NCBI GenBank assembly: GCA_020627605.1
Contig: JAHDGO010000101.1
Span: 1 to 7,228 of the forward strand
Direction: 5' to 3'
From: Yoonia sp.
GTDB taxonomy: Bacteria > Pseudomonadota > Alphaproteobacteria > Rhodobacterales > Rhodobacteraceae
DNA: 7,228 nt
The translations under genes and the position numbers were made by a program. The notes below the pieces were generated by a model that saw nothing but the letters and a program-made list of their open reading frames with translations, was not told where the DNA came from and did not search any database. Below are positions 1 through 5,268 of this stretch, piece by piece. Positions within the stretch are counted from its first letter, which is position 1, and every line of letters begins with the position of its first letter.

Positions 1-312
1 AAATTCGTGCGATCTGCGCCAAAGAGCGCGACGCCGGCATCTCAGCCAAAAGCGAAAGTCCAACCAATGGCCAAGCCCGCCGCCCCTAAGGCCGCAGCAA
101 AACCTGCCGCAGCATCCGCAAAGGCCCCGGCACCGAAAGCAGCCAAAGCACCAGCGACCGTTGCAAAAGCGACAGCTGCGAAGCCAGCCGAGGCGCCTGC
201 CGCCGCTGCCAAAACTGCCGCCGCGCCAAAACCAAAAACACCTGCAAAATCCAAGACGGTCACTGTGGCCGATACCCCTTGGGACAGCGGGAAAGCCCCT
301 GAAAAGACCTGA
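1..312 (+). CDS. Ala/Pro/Lys-rich hypothetical protein, C-terminal part (5' end outside window)
   Basis: The reading frame is open from the first base and ends at TGA 310-312. The only early start-like codon, GTG at 7, has no Shine-Dalgarno sequence, so this is probably the tail of a longer gene. From residue GTG-7 on, about 36 of 101 residues are Ala, 18 Lys and 17 Pro, with almost no Arg. They form irregular AAPK / AKPA / KAPA units like the disordered basic tails of histone-H1-like or AlgP-type bacterial proteins. The tail ends in a non-repetitive, more acidic stretch (TVTVADTPWDSGKAPEKT). It is not the conserved end of UreB, which would be the expected upstream neighbour. Only 12 nt separate it from ureC, so cotranscription is very likely. 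The function is unknown. The composition suggests a flexible, positively charged tail that could bind nucleic acid or an acidic partner, but this is inference. Third-position GC preference and the tight spacing support it as coding. Confidence 0.6.
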   Translation, partial: KFVRSAPKSATPASQPKAKVQPMAKPAAPKAAAKPAAASAKAPAPKAAKAPATVAKATAAKPAEAPAAAAKTAAAPKPKTPAKSKTVTVADTPWDSGKAPEKT

Positions 313-324
313 CCGGAGACGCCC

Positions 325-2085
325 ATGCCCGCCACGATTTCCCGCGCTGATTATGCCGCCATGTTCGGCCCCACCGTGGGGGATCGTGTTCGCCTCGCCG
401 ATACCGACCTGATCATCGAGGTAGAGCAGGACCTGACGGCAGAACGCGCCGGGGCCGCGACCTCTGGCGGGGCGGGGCGCAACGCCATGCTTTATGGCGA
501 AGAGGTCAAATTCGGTGGCGGCAAGGTGATCCGTGACGGCATGGGCCAAAGTCAGGTCACCCGTGCCGCGGGCGCTGTTGATACAGTCATCACCAATGCG
601 TTGATTGTTGATTACACCGGGATCATCAAGGCTGATGTCGGCCTCAAGGACGGCGTGATCGTCGGTATCGGCAAGGCCGGTAACCCCGACACGCAGCCTG
701 GCGTCGACATCATCATAGGACCGGGGACAGAGGCGATTGCCGGTGAGGGCCGCATCCTGACCGCTGGTGGCATCGACAGCCATATCCATTTCATCTGCCC
801 GCAACAGATCGAAGACGCGCTGCACTCCGGCCTGACAACGATGATTGGCGGCGGCACAGGCCCGGCCCATGGCACGCTTGCCACGACCTGCACGCCCGGA
901 CCGTGGCACATTGGGCGGATGTTGCAGGCCGCGGATGCCTTCCCGATGAACCTGGCCTTTGCGGGCAAGGGAAATGCGTCACTGCCAGCGGCACTGGAAG
1001 AACAGGTGCTTGCCGGGGCCTCCTGTCTGAAACTGCATGAGGATTGGGGCACGACACCTGCGGCCATCGACTGCTGCCTGTCGGTCGCAGATGCGATGGA
1101 TGTGCAGGTGATGATCCACACCGATACACTCAACGAAAGCGGCTTCGTCGAAAATACGGTCGGGGCCATGAAAGGCCGCACGATCCACGCCTTCCATACC
1201 GAAGGCGCAGGCGGCGGCCATGCCCCTGATATCATCAAGATCTGTGGTGAGGCGCATGTGTTGCCATCCTCCACCAACCCCACACGGCCCTTCACCGTCA
1301 ACACGGTGGATGAGCATCTGGATATGCTGATGGTCTGTCACCATCTGGACAAATCCATCCCCGAAGATGTGGCCTTTGCCGAAAGCCGCATCCGCCGCGA
1401 AACCATCGCGGCAGAGGATATTCTGCATGACATGGGGGCCTTTTCGATCATCGCGTCGGACAGTCAGGCCATGGGCCGCGTGGGCGAGGTGATCATCCGC
1501 ACATGGCAGACGGCGCACAAGATGAAGGTGCAGCGTGGCGCACTCGCCGAAGAGCAGGGCGATAACGACAATATGCGTGTCCGCCGCTACATTGCGAAAT
1601 ACACGATCAACCCAGCAATTGCGCATGGGATATCAAAGCATGTTGGCTCGATCGAGATTGGCAAGCGCGCTGATCTGGTGCTTTGGAACACAGCATTCTT
1701 TGGGGTCAAGCCAGAGATGATCCTGATGGGTGGCAGCATTGTTGCGGCTCAGATGGGTGACCCGAATGCATCCATCCCCACACCGCAGCCGGTCTATACC
1801 CGCCCGATGTTTGGGGCCTATGGCCGGTCGCTTGAAAACTCTGCCGTGACCTTTGTCAGCGCAGCGGCGCAGGATGCCGGGATCGGCGACACCCTTGGCC
1901 TCGCGAAATCAACGCTTGCCGTTGAAAACTGCCGCGAGATCGGCAAGGCGGACCTAAAGCTGAACGATGCGATGCCGCAGGTCGAGGTGAACCCCGAGAC
2001 ATATGAGGTGCGCGCGGATGGGGAATTGCTGACCTGTCAGCCTGCCGCGGTGTTGCCCATGGCACAGCGTTATTTCCTGTTCTGA
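325..2085 (+). CDS. ureC: Urease alpha (catalytic) subunit UreC
   Basis: It hydrolyses urea to ammonia and carbamate in the cytoplasm, as the large subunit of the UreABC nickel enzyme. At 586 aa it is slightly longer than the usual ~567-572. The start ATG follows GGAGA (315-319) and the N-terminus reads as the conserved family start ([20 protein letters not shown]). Aligned from memory to Klebsiella UreC (offset +19), the nickel ligands are His153 and His155 (SHIH), Lys236 (carbamylated lysine in LKLHEDWG), His265, His291 and Asp379. The flap Cys338 and catalytic His339 (MVCHH) and Arg355 are also present. The C-terminus PMAQRYFLF is canonical. The extra length is mostly a 17-residue Gly/Ala-rich insert at about residues 39-56, before [10 protein letters not shown]. 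The family assignment is certain; the Rhodobacterales-like character is inference. It sits in the ure operon, 12 nt after the Lys-rich gene and 114 nt before the DUF1127-like gene. Confidence 0.99.
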   Translation: MPATISRADYAAMFGPTVGDRVRLADTDLIIEVEQDLTAERAGAATSGGAGRNAMLYGEEVKFGGGKVIRDGMGQSQVTRAAGAVDTVITNALIVDYTGIIKADVGLKDGVIVGIGKAGNPDTQPGVDIIIGPGTEAIAGEGRILTAGGIDSHIHFICPQQIEDALHSGLTTMIGGGTGPAHGTLATTCTPGPWHIGRMLQAADAFPMNLAFAGKGNASLPAALEEQVLAGASCLKLHEDWGTTPAAIDCCLSVADAMDVQVMIHTDTLNESGFVENTVGAMKGRTIHAFHTEGAGGGHAPDIIKICGEAHVLPSSTNPTRPFTVNTVDEHLDMLMVCHHLDKSIPEDVAFAESRIRRETIAAEDILHDMGAFSIIASDSQAMGRVGEVIIRTWQTAHKMKVQRGALAEEQGDNDNMRVRRYIAKYTINPAIAHGISKHVGSIEIGKRADLVLWNTAFFGVKPEMILMGGSIVAAQMGDPNASIPTPQPVYTRPMFGAYGRSLENSAVTFVSAAAQDAGIGDTLGLAKSTLAVENCREIGKADLKLNDAMPQVEVNPETYEVRADGELLTCQPAAVLPMAQRYFLF

Positions 2086-2135
2086 TGGGGGGTTGCATGG
2101 ACCGCATGGTGGGTATGCAGAAACCCGCATTGTCC

Positions 2136-2151
2136 GCCCTGACCGCAGGGC
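2136..2151 (+). other. Small intercistronic hairpin after ureC
   Basis: A 5-bp perfect stem GCCCT/AGGGC with a 6-nt loop lies in the 114-nt gap between ureC and the DUF1127-like gene, the longest gap in the urease cluster. No T-tract follows, so it is not a standard intrinsic terminator. It could stabilise or mark a processing point in the ureC mRNA, but a stem this short may be chance in GC-rich DNA. Confidence 0.25.
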
Positions 2152-2189
2152 CTAACTCTTGGCGTGGGAGGACAGAAATTTCACGCTAT

Positions 2190-2193
2190 GAGG
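2190..2193 (+). promoter_or_regulatory. Ribosome binding site that selects ATG 2200
   Basis: GAGG sits 6 nt before ATG 2200. A stronger GGAGGA (2167-2172) lies 15 nt before ATG 2188, too far for normal use. The spacing therefore favours 2200 as the start of the small DUF1127-like gene, with 2188 and 2224 as alternatives. Confidence 0.45.
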
Positions 2194-2199
2194 CTGACA

Positions 2200-2424
2200 A
2201 TGACACTGCGTCCCGACAACACCATGATTTCCAACCGCGAAATTTTCGTGGAACTGATCCTGACACCTTTCCGCGCCATCGCGCGCGCCATGGAAGTGCT
2301 GACAGAAAACAATGCGCGTGCGCAGGCCGTGGCCGCGATCAACGCCATGTCCGATGCAGAGCTGCGCGCGAAGGGTCTGACCCGCGCCGATGCCATCGCG
2401 CTGGTCTTCCGCCACGACGCCTGA
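2200..2424 (+). CDS. Small DUF1127-like protein between ureC and ureE
   Basis: It encodes 74 aa from ATG 2200 (82-86 aa if ATG 2188 or GTG 2164 is used). The C-terminal part, MSDAELRAKGLTRAD at residues 50-64, resembles the DUF1127 (YjiS-like) signature, in which an LSDxEL-x(3)-GLTRxD block follows an amphipathic helix with spaced Arg residues (here Arg25, Arg29, Arg40). DUF1127 proteins are small, abundant in alphaproteobacteria and linked in some species to RNA binding and phosphate, nitrogen or stress physiology. No role in urease maturation is established to my knowledge. The spacing to ureE is 19 nt, so it is probably cotranscribed. The long acidic tail typical of enzymes is absent and there is no membrane segment or signal peptide; a short hydrophobic stretch (IFVELILTPF) starts the helix. 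The family call rests on a weak motif, but the coding frame itself is likely real. Confidence 0.7.
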   Translation: MTLRPDNTMISNREIFVELILTPFRAIARAMEVLTENNARAQAVAAINAMSDAELRAKGLTRADAIALVFRHDA

Positions 2425-2431
2425 TGTGGGC

Positions 2432-2437
2432 GGGGGG
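2432..2437 (+). promoter_or_regulatory. G-rich ribosome binding site of ureE
   Basis: A run of six G lies 6 nt before ATG 2444. It supports that start over an upstream in-frame ATG at 2390, which would add 18 residues overlapping the preceding gene and unlike any UreE N-terminus. Confidence 0.5.
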
Positions 2438-2443
2438 CTGTCG

Positions 2444-2896
2444 ATGACAGCCATTGCCCACCGCACCGCCGATCACGTCCATCTTCCGGCTGACACGATC
2501 AGCCTGACCTATGATGCCCGCCTTTTGCGGCGCAAGCGGCTTACCTCTGACCGGGGTGAGCCGTTTCTTGTTGATTTGCCGCAGACGACCTCTGTCGATG
2601 CGGGGCATGCCTTTATGCTGGAGGACGGCCGCGCATTTCTGGTCAAGGCCGCGGATGAGCCATTGATGCGGGTGACCGGCGATCTGGCCCGGCTGGCCTG
2701 GCACGTAGGCAACCGTCATGCGCCCTGCGCGGTGACGCCCGATGCGCTGATCGTGCAGCGCGAAAAGGTGATGCGCGCGATGCTGGAACAGCTGGGGGCG
2801 ACCGTCACCGACTTTGATGGGCCGTTCACGCCAGAAGGCGGGGCCTATGGCCATGGCCGCACCATGGGCCATGATCACAGCCATTCCCATGCGTGA
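2444..2896 (+). CDS. ureE: Urease accessory protein UreE (nickel chaperone)
   Basis: UreE binds nickel as a dimer and hands it to the UreG-UreF-UreD-apourease complex. The predicted product is 150 aa, a normal length. The N-terminal peptide-binding-like domain spans roughly residues 5-70, including RRKRLTSDRGEPFLVDLP. The C-terminal metal-binding domain follows, with the family motif WHVGNRH at 86-92; His92 corresponds to the conserved dimer-interface nickel ligand. The tail (residues 137-149) holds five His residues (HGRTMGHDHSHSHA). This is a short version of the His-rich tail used for nickel storage in some species. The coding region runs 8 nt or more into ureF, so translation is probably coupled. 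Family and function are well supported; how much the short tail contributes to nickel storage is inference. Confidence 0.96.
   Translation: MTAIAHRTADHVHLPADTISLTYDARLLRRKRLTSDRGEPFLVDLPQTTSVDAGHAFMLEDGRAFLVKAADEPLMRVTGDLARLAWHVGNRHAPCAVTPDALIVQREKVMRAMLEQLGATVTDFDGPFTPEGGAYGHGRTMGHDHSHSHA
2849..2870 (+). other. Predicted mRNA hairpin at the ureE/ureF junction
   Basis: CCATGG (2851-2856) can pair with CCATGG (2862-2867) across a 5-nt loop, extended by a GG/CC pair with one bulged G at 2868. It lies inside the ureE His-tail codons and ends directly at ATG 2871, one candidate ureF start, 18 nt before the other (2889). Neither start has a Shine-Dalgarno sequence. The pairing is visible in the sequence; any role in ureF translation is inference. 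Confidence 0.35.
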
Positions 2897-3524
2897 CGCC
2901 GACCTGCTGACACTGACGCAATGGTTGTCGCCCAGCTATCCTGTGGGATCTTTTGCTTGGTCACATGGGCTGGAACGGGCCGTCGGGCGCGGCGATGTGT
3001 CGAACGCCGACCAGTTGCAGGACTGGTTGTGCGATGTGCTGACTCAGGGCGCGGGCCGCAGTGACGCGATCCTTCTGGTTGCCGCCCATCAGGCAGCGGA
3101 TGTCGCGCCACTGGCCGAACTTGCCGCAGCGCTTGCACCGTCACGGGAACGGCGCATGGAAACGCTACAGCAGGGTGCGGCCTTTGCCGCGACGACCCGC
3201 GCTGTCTGGCAGATGGACTTGCCGGACATGGCCTATCCGGTGGCGGTGGGCCGTGCCGCCGGGCTGCGCGGCCTGCCTGTGCAGCCGGTCTGCCAGCTGT
3301 GGCTGCAAGGCTTTGCCAGCAATCTGGTACAGGCTGCCCTGCGCCTGATGCCGCTGGGCCAGACCGCAGGCGCGCAGATCATCGCTGCACTCACGCCTGT
3401 GATTTTGAAGGTCGCGGCAGAGGCAGGGCAGGCCACGCTTGACGATATCGGCAGCGCCACCTTCGCCATTGATACGGCCGCCATGCAGCATTCCGCGACA
3501 TATTCCAGTATCTTCAGATCATGA
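2889..3524 (+). CDS. ureF: Urease accessory protein UreF
   Basis: UreF bridges UreD and UreG in the urease activation complex and gates GTPase activity and nickel transfer. The product is 211 aa from ATG 2889. The N-terminus LLTLTQWLSPSYPVGSFAWS (residues 6-25) is the family signature, followed by HGLE. Also visible are the SRERRMETLQQG helix (85-96), YPVAVGRAAG (116-125), LRLMPLGQTAG (151-161) and the C-terminal HSATYSSIFRS, matching the conserved ending that contacts UreG. The start is uncertain. ATG 2889 overlaps ureE by 8 nt; ATG 2871 overlaps by 26 nt and adds MITAIP. Neither has an SD sequence, so expression probably depends on ribosomes finishing ureE. The 3' end overlaps the next gene by 4 nt (ATGA). 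The protein is all-helical and cytosolic. Confidence 0.96.
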   Translation: MRDADLLTLTQWLSPSYPVGSFAWSHGLERAVGRGDVSNADQLQDWLCDVLTQGAGRSDAILLVAAHQAADVAPLAELAAALAPSRERRMETLQQGAAFAATTRAVWQMDLPDMAYPVAVGRAAGLRGLPVQPVCQLWLQGFASNLVQAALRLMPLGQTAGAQIIAALTPVILKVAAEAGQATLDDIGSATFAIDTAAMQHSATYSSIFRS

Positions 3525-3919
3525 CGATTCTCTTGACCGTGATCCTTGGCGCTATCGCTGCAATCCATGCGGCATGGGGTCTGCAAATCTGGATACCGAT
3601 CCGGGACGAGGCCGCATTGGCCCGTGCTGTGGTGGGTGGGCGCGGTATTGACCGGATGCCGGGGGCGATCCCGTGTTTTCTTGTGGTTGCGGCCTTGCTG
3701 ATGGTGATTGCGGCCCTCTGGATGCCGCAGATGACCTTGGCCCGGCTGGTTCTTTGGGGTGCTGCGCTGGTTTTTCTTGGCAGGGGTGCCGTCAGCTATA
3801 CCCCGTTCTGGCGTAAACTGACCCCGCAAGAGCCATTTCGCAGCAATGACGCGCGCTATTTCGCGCCGCTGTGTCTGGCGCTTGGTCTCGGCCTGATTGT
3901 CATTCTGATCGGAGGATAA
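3521..3919 (+). CDS. DUF3995-type four-helix membrane protein between ureF and ureG
   Basis: It encodes 132 aa beginning with the ATGA overlap of the ureF stop and ending 3 nt before ureG, so it belongs to the urease transcript. There are four hydrophobic segments at about residues 2-21, 50-67, 73-90 and 114-131. Features fitting DUF3995 are HAAWG (16-20) in the first helix, the inter-helix stretch RGIDRMPG with PCFLVV following, and YFAPLCLALGLGL (113-125) in the last. The family has no established function. Location in the inner membrane is a firm prediction. A link to urea, ammonia or nickel handling is only suggested by position and could equally be chance. It is not a UreJ/HupE- or UreI-type protein: it is shorter and lacks the His-rich first-helix motif of HupE and the UreI architecture. 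Its last codons carry the ureG ribosome binding site. Confidence 0.87.
   Translation: MTILLTVILGAIAAIHAAWGLQIWIPIRDEAALARAVVGGRGIDRMPGAIPCFLVVAALLMVIAALWMPQMTLARLVLWGAALVFLGRGAVSYTPFWRKLTPQEPFRSNDARYFAPLCLALGLGLIVILIGG
3911..3916 (+). promoter_or_regulatory. Ribosome binding site of ureG inside the end of the membrane-protein gene
   Basis: GGAGGA, a near-perfect anti-16S match, lies 6 nt before ATG 3923 and within the last codons of the DUF3995 gene. It is the strongest SD sequence in the operon, suggesting ureG is translated efficiently. Confidence 0.7.
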
Positions 3920-3922
3920 CCC

Positions 3923-4531
3923 ATGTCACCCAACGGACCCCTGCGCGTGGGGATCGGCGGCCCGGTGGGCGCTGGCAAGACCACGCTGACCGCCAAGCTG
4001 GCACAGACGCTGAAAGACCGGATCAGCCTTGGCGTAATCACCAATGATATCTACACGCAGGAAGATGCCGAAGCCTTGATGCGCATGCAGATCCTGCCCG
4101 CCGACCGGGTCATGGGTGTCGAGACCGGCGGCTGTCCGCATACGGCGATCCGCGAGGATGCCTCGATCAACCTTGCCGCCGTGGCTGAGATGCGCGCGCG
4201 CCATGCTGATCTGGAACTGATCCTGATCGAAAGCGGGGGTGACAATCTGTCAGCCACCTTCAGCCCGGAACTGGCGGATGTGACCGTCTATGTGATCGAT
4301 GTGGCAGCGGGGGAAGAGATTCCCCGCAAGGGCGGGCCGGCGATCACGCGCTCCGATATTCTGGTGATCAACAAGACCGACCTCGCCCCGCATGTTGGTG
4401 CCTCGCTGGAGGTGATGGCGCGGGATGCCGCCCGGATGCGGGGTGATCTGCCGGTGGTGTTTGCCAGCCTGCGCCATGACAAGGGCGTGGCAGAGGTCAG
4501 CAAACTGATCGGAGAGATTGGCGGTCTGTAG
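3923..4531 (+). CDS. ureG: Urease accessory GTPase UreG
   Basis: UreG is the SIMIBI-class GTPase that carries nickel as a dimer and powers its insertion into urease with UreF and UreD. The product is 202 aa, a typical length. The P-loop GGPVGAGKT spans residues 12-20 (Lys19, Thr20). The metal-binding CPH is at 71-73, preceded by GVETGG (65-70). The switch-region motif ESGGDNL is at 103-109, and the guanine-specificity motif NKTDLA at 150-155. [16 protein letters not shown] (125-140) is also fully conserved in the family. It is the last + strand gene of the ure cluster. No clear terminator follows in the 50-nt gap to the convergent gene. No residue looks missing. Confidence 0.99.
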   Translation: MSPNGPLRVGIGGPVGAGKTTLTAKLAQTLKDRISLGVITNDIYTQEDAEALMRMQILPADRVMGVETGGCPHTAIREDASINLAAVAEMRARHADLELILIESGGDNLSATFSPELADVTVYVIDVAAGEEIPRKGGPAITRSDILVINKTDLAPHVGASLEVMARDAARMRGDLPVVFASLRHDKGVAEVSKLIGEIGGL

Positions 4532-4577
4532 GTCTGCCCTCAGGATTGGCAAATCCGTTCGTGCAAGGCCACGGGCA

Positions 4578-4589
4578 GCCGCTAGCGGC
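4578..4589. repeat. 12-bp perfect palindrome GCCGCTAGCGGC between convergent genes
   Basis: The palindrome has no loop and a CTAG centre, and it covers the stop codon of the minus-strand YdcF-like gene (4582-4584). A CTGCCC (4534-4539) and GGGCAG (4573-4578) pair brackets most of the gap. No T-tract occurs on either strand, so a conventional intrinsic terminator is not supported. It might still fold at the 3' ends of the two transcripts. Confidence 0.3.
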
Positions 4590-5055
4590 CGTCCAGATCA
4601 CGCGAAACCGCCAGCAGTCGCAGCCAATACCCAACAAGTGCCAGCCGATCGCGCCATCTTTGGCGGGCTTGCCCCGGTAGGGGTGCCGGGCAATCCGCAC
4701 GTGCCGTCAGACCAAAGTGTCGTGCGACCAGCAGCGCGCGCCGGGCATGATAGGGGTCTGTGACAATGATCAGATCATCGCCCCAGGCCAGCCGCGCGCC
4801 GTTGCGGATGTTTTCCAGCGTGTTGGTTGACCGATCCTCTGGCGTGATTTGTGAGGGTGGCACCCCCTGCGCGATGAGGAGGGCCTGCATCGCCGCAGCC
4901 TCGGTCGGTGGGTGCCGCCCCAGACCGCCGCAGGGGATGAGCCGTGCGGCCGGCATGGTCTGCCAAAGGGCCGCGGCATGTGCCGTGCGGCGGCGCAAGG
5001 TGGGTGAGGGGCCGTTGGCCCAGACGGCGGCACCAAGGATCAGGATCGTGGTCAT
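4582..5055 (-). CDS. YdcF/DUF218 family protein, short soluble form
   Basis: It encodes 157 aa and reads toward ureG. Family features, in order: a beta strand entering a Gly-rich turn (ILILGAAVWANG, 4-15), CGGLG (42-46), the conserved Thr-Glu at 51-52 followed by an amphipathic helix, the hallmark STNTLENI (76-83) and the strand plus YH motif DLIIVTDPYHARR (94-106). These match DUF218 (YdcF/SanA/ElyC superfamily), a Rossmann-like fold. E. coli YdcF binds S-adenosylmethionine; SanA and ElyC act in envelope and peptidoglycan physiology. The exact reaction is unknown. There is no N-terminal transmembrane segment or signal peptide, unlike SanA/ElyC, so a cytosolic location is inferred. A weak AGG lies 8 nt before the start. 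It has its own transcription unit, divergent from acs, with no evident tie to urease. Confidence 0.88.
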   Translation of the reverse strand: MTTILILGAAVWANGPSPTLRRRTAHAAALWQTMPAARLIPCGGLGRHPPTEAAAMQALLIAQGVPPSQITPEDRSTNTLENIRNGARLAWGDDLIIVTDPYHARRALLVARHFGLTARADCPAPLPGQARQRWRDRLALVGYWLRLLAVSRDLDGR

Positions 5056-5268
5056 GGGGTGTGCCTAGCGCATCGCTGCAATCAGAGGTATCTGTAAAAT
5101 CCTTAACAGGTTCCGCTGGTGTGCAATGACAAGATTTACAAATTCCGGGCGCGGCAGCGGCCATCACTTGGCTTTGCCCGCAATTTCATGATGATACGCG
5201 ACCAAGGCGATACCGCCGGATGGCACCCGGCTGGTATCTGATTTGACAAGACTATGGGGGGACATGCC
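5056..5268. promoter_or_regulatory. Divergent intergenic region between the YdcF-like gene and acs
   Basis: These 213 nt should contain promoters for both flanking genes. The stretch 5083-5145 is AT-richer than its surroundings and includes TAAAAT (5095-5100) and TTTACAAAT (5135-5143), possible -10-like elements for the acs direction, neither with a good -35 at 17 nt. On the minus strand TTGTCA (5132-5127) could be a -35 for the YdcF-like gene, but the corresponding -10 is poor. No inverted-repeat operator, riboswitch or small ORF was convincing. Confidence 0.35.
5256..5262 (+). promoter_or_regulatory. Ribosome binding site selecting acs start 5269
   Basis: GGGGGGA lies 6 nt before ATG 5269. 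The alternative in-frame ATG at 5254 overlaps this site, has no SD of its own and would add five residues (MGGHA) not expected in the family. Confidence 0.6.

Noticed and set aside
42..335. Gly/Ala-rich minus-strand frame at the left end
   Set aside because: It is the complement of the Ala/Pro/Lys-rich coding repeats, which generate an open antisense frame automatically.
612..1304. Long minus-strand open frame of 230 codons opposite ureC
   Set aside because: It is a shadow of the GC-rich ureC coding strand, with Cys/Pro/Ser-rich composition, no family motif, and complete overlap with an unquestionable gene. The frame at 979-1626 on the same strand is rejected for the same reason.
2085..2447. 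+ strand frame whose ATG overlaps the ureC stop (TGATG)
   Set aside because: The overlap looks like coupling, but the frame runs out of phase through the DUF1127-like gene and into the ureE start. Its product is an unremarkable Arg/His-rich shadow.
3521..3919. Possible UreJ/HupE nickel permease or UreI urea channel in the operon
   Set aside because: The protein is too short, has four helices, and lacks the HupE/UreJ His-containing motif and the UreI pattern. DUF3995 fits better.
4543..4556. GGATT/AATCC hairpin after ureG considered as a terminator
   Set aside because: The stem is only 5 bp with AT pairs and no T-tract follows, so it is too weak to call.
5243..5248. Perfect TTGACA, a consensus -35 box, upstream of acs
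   Set aside because: It is only 20 nt before the acs start codon, so the transcription start would fall inside the gene and no matching -10 is present.
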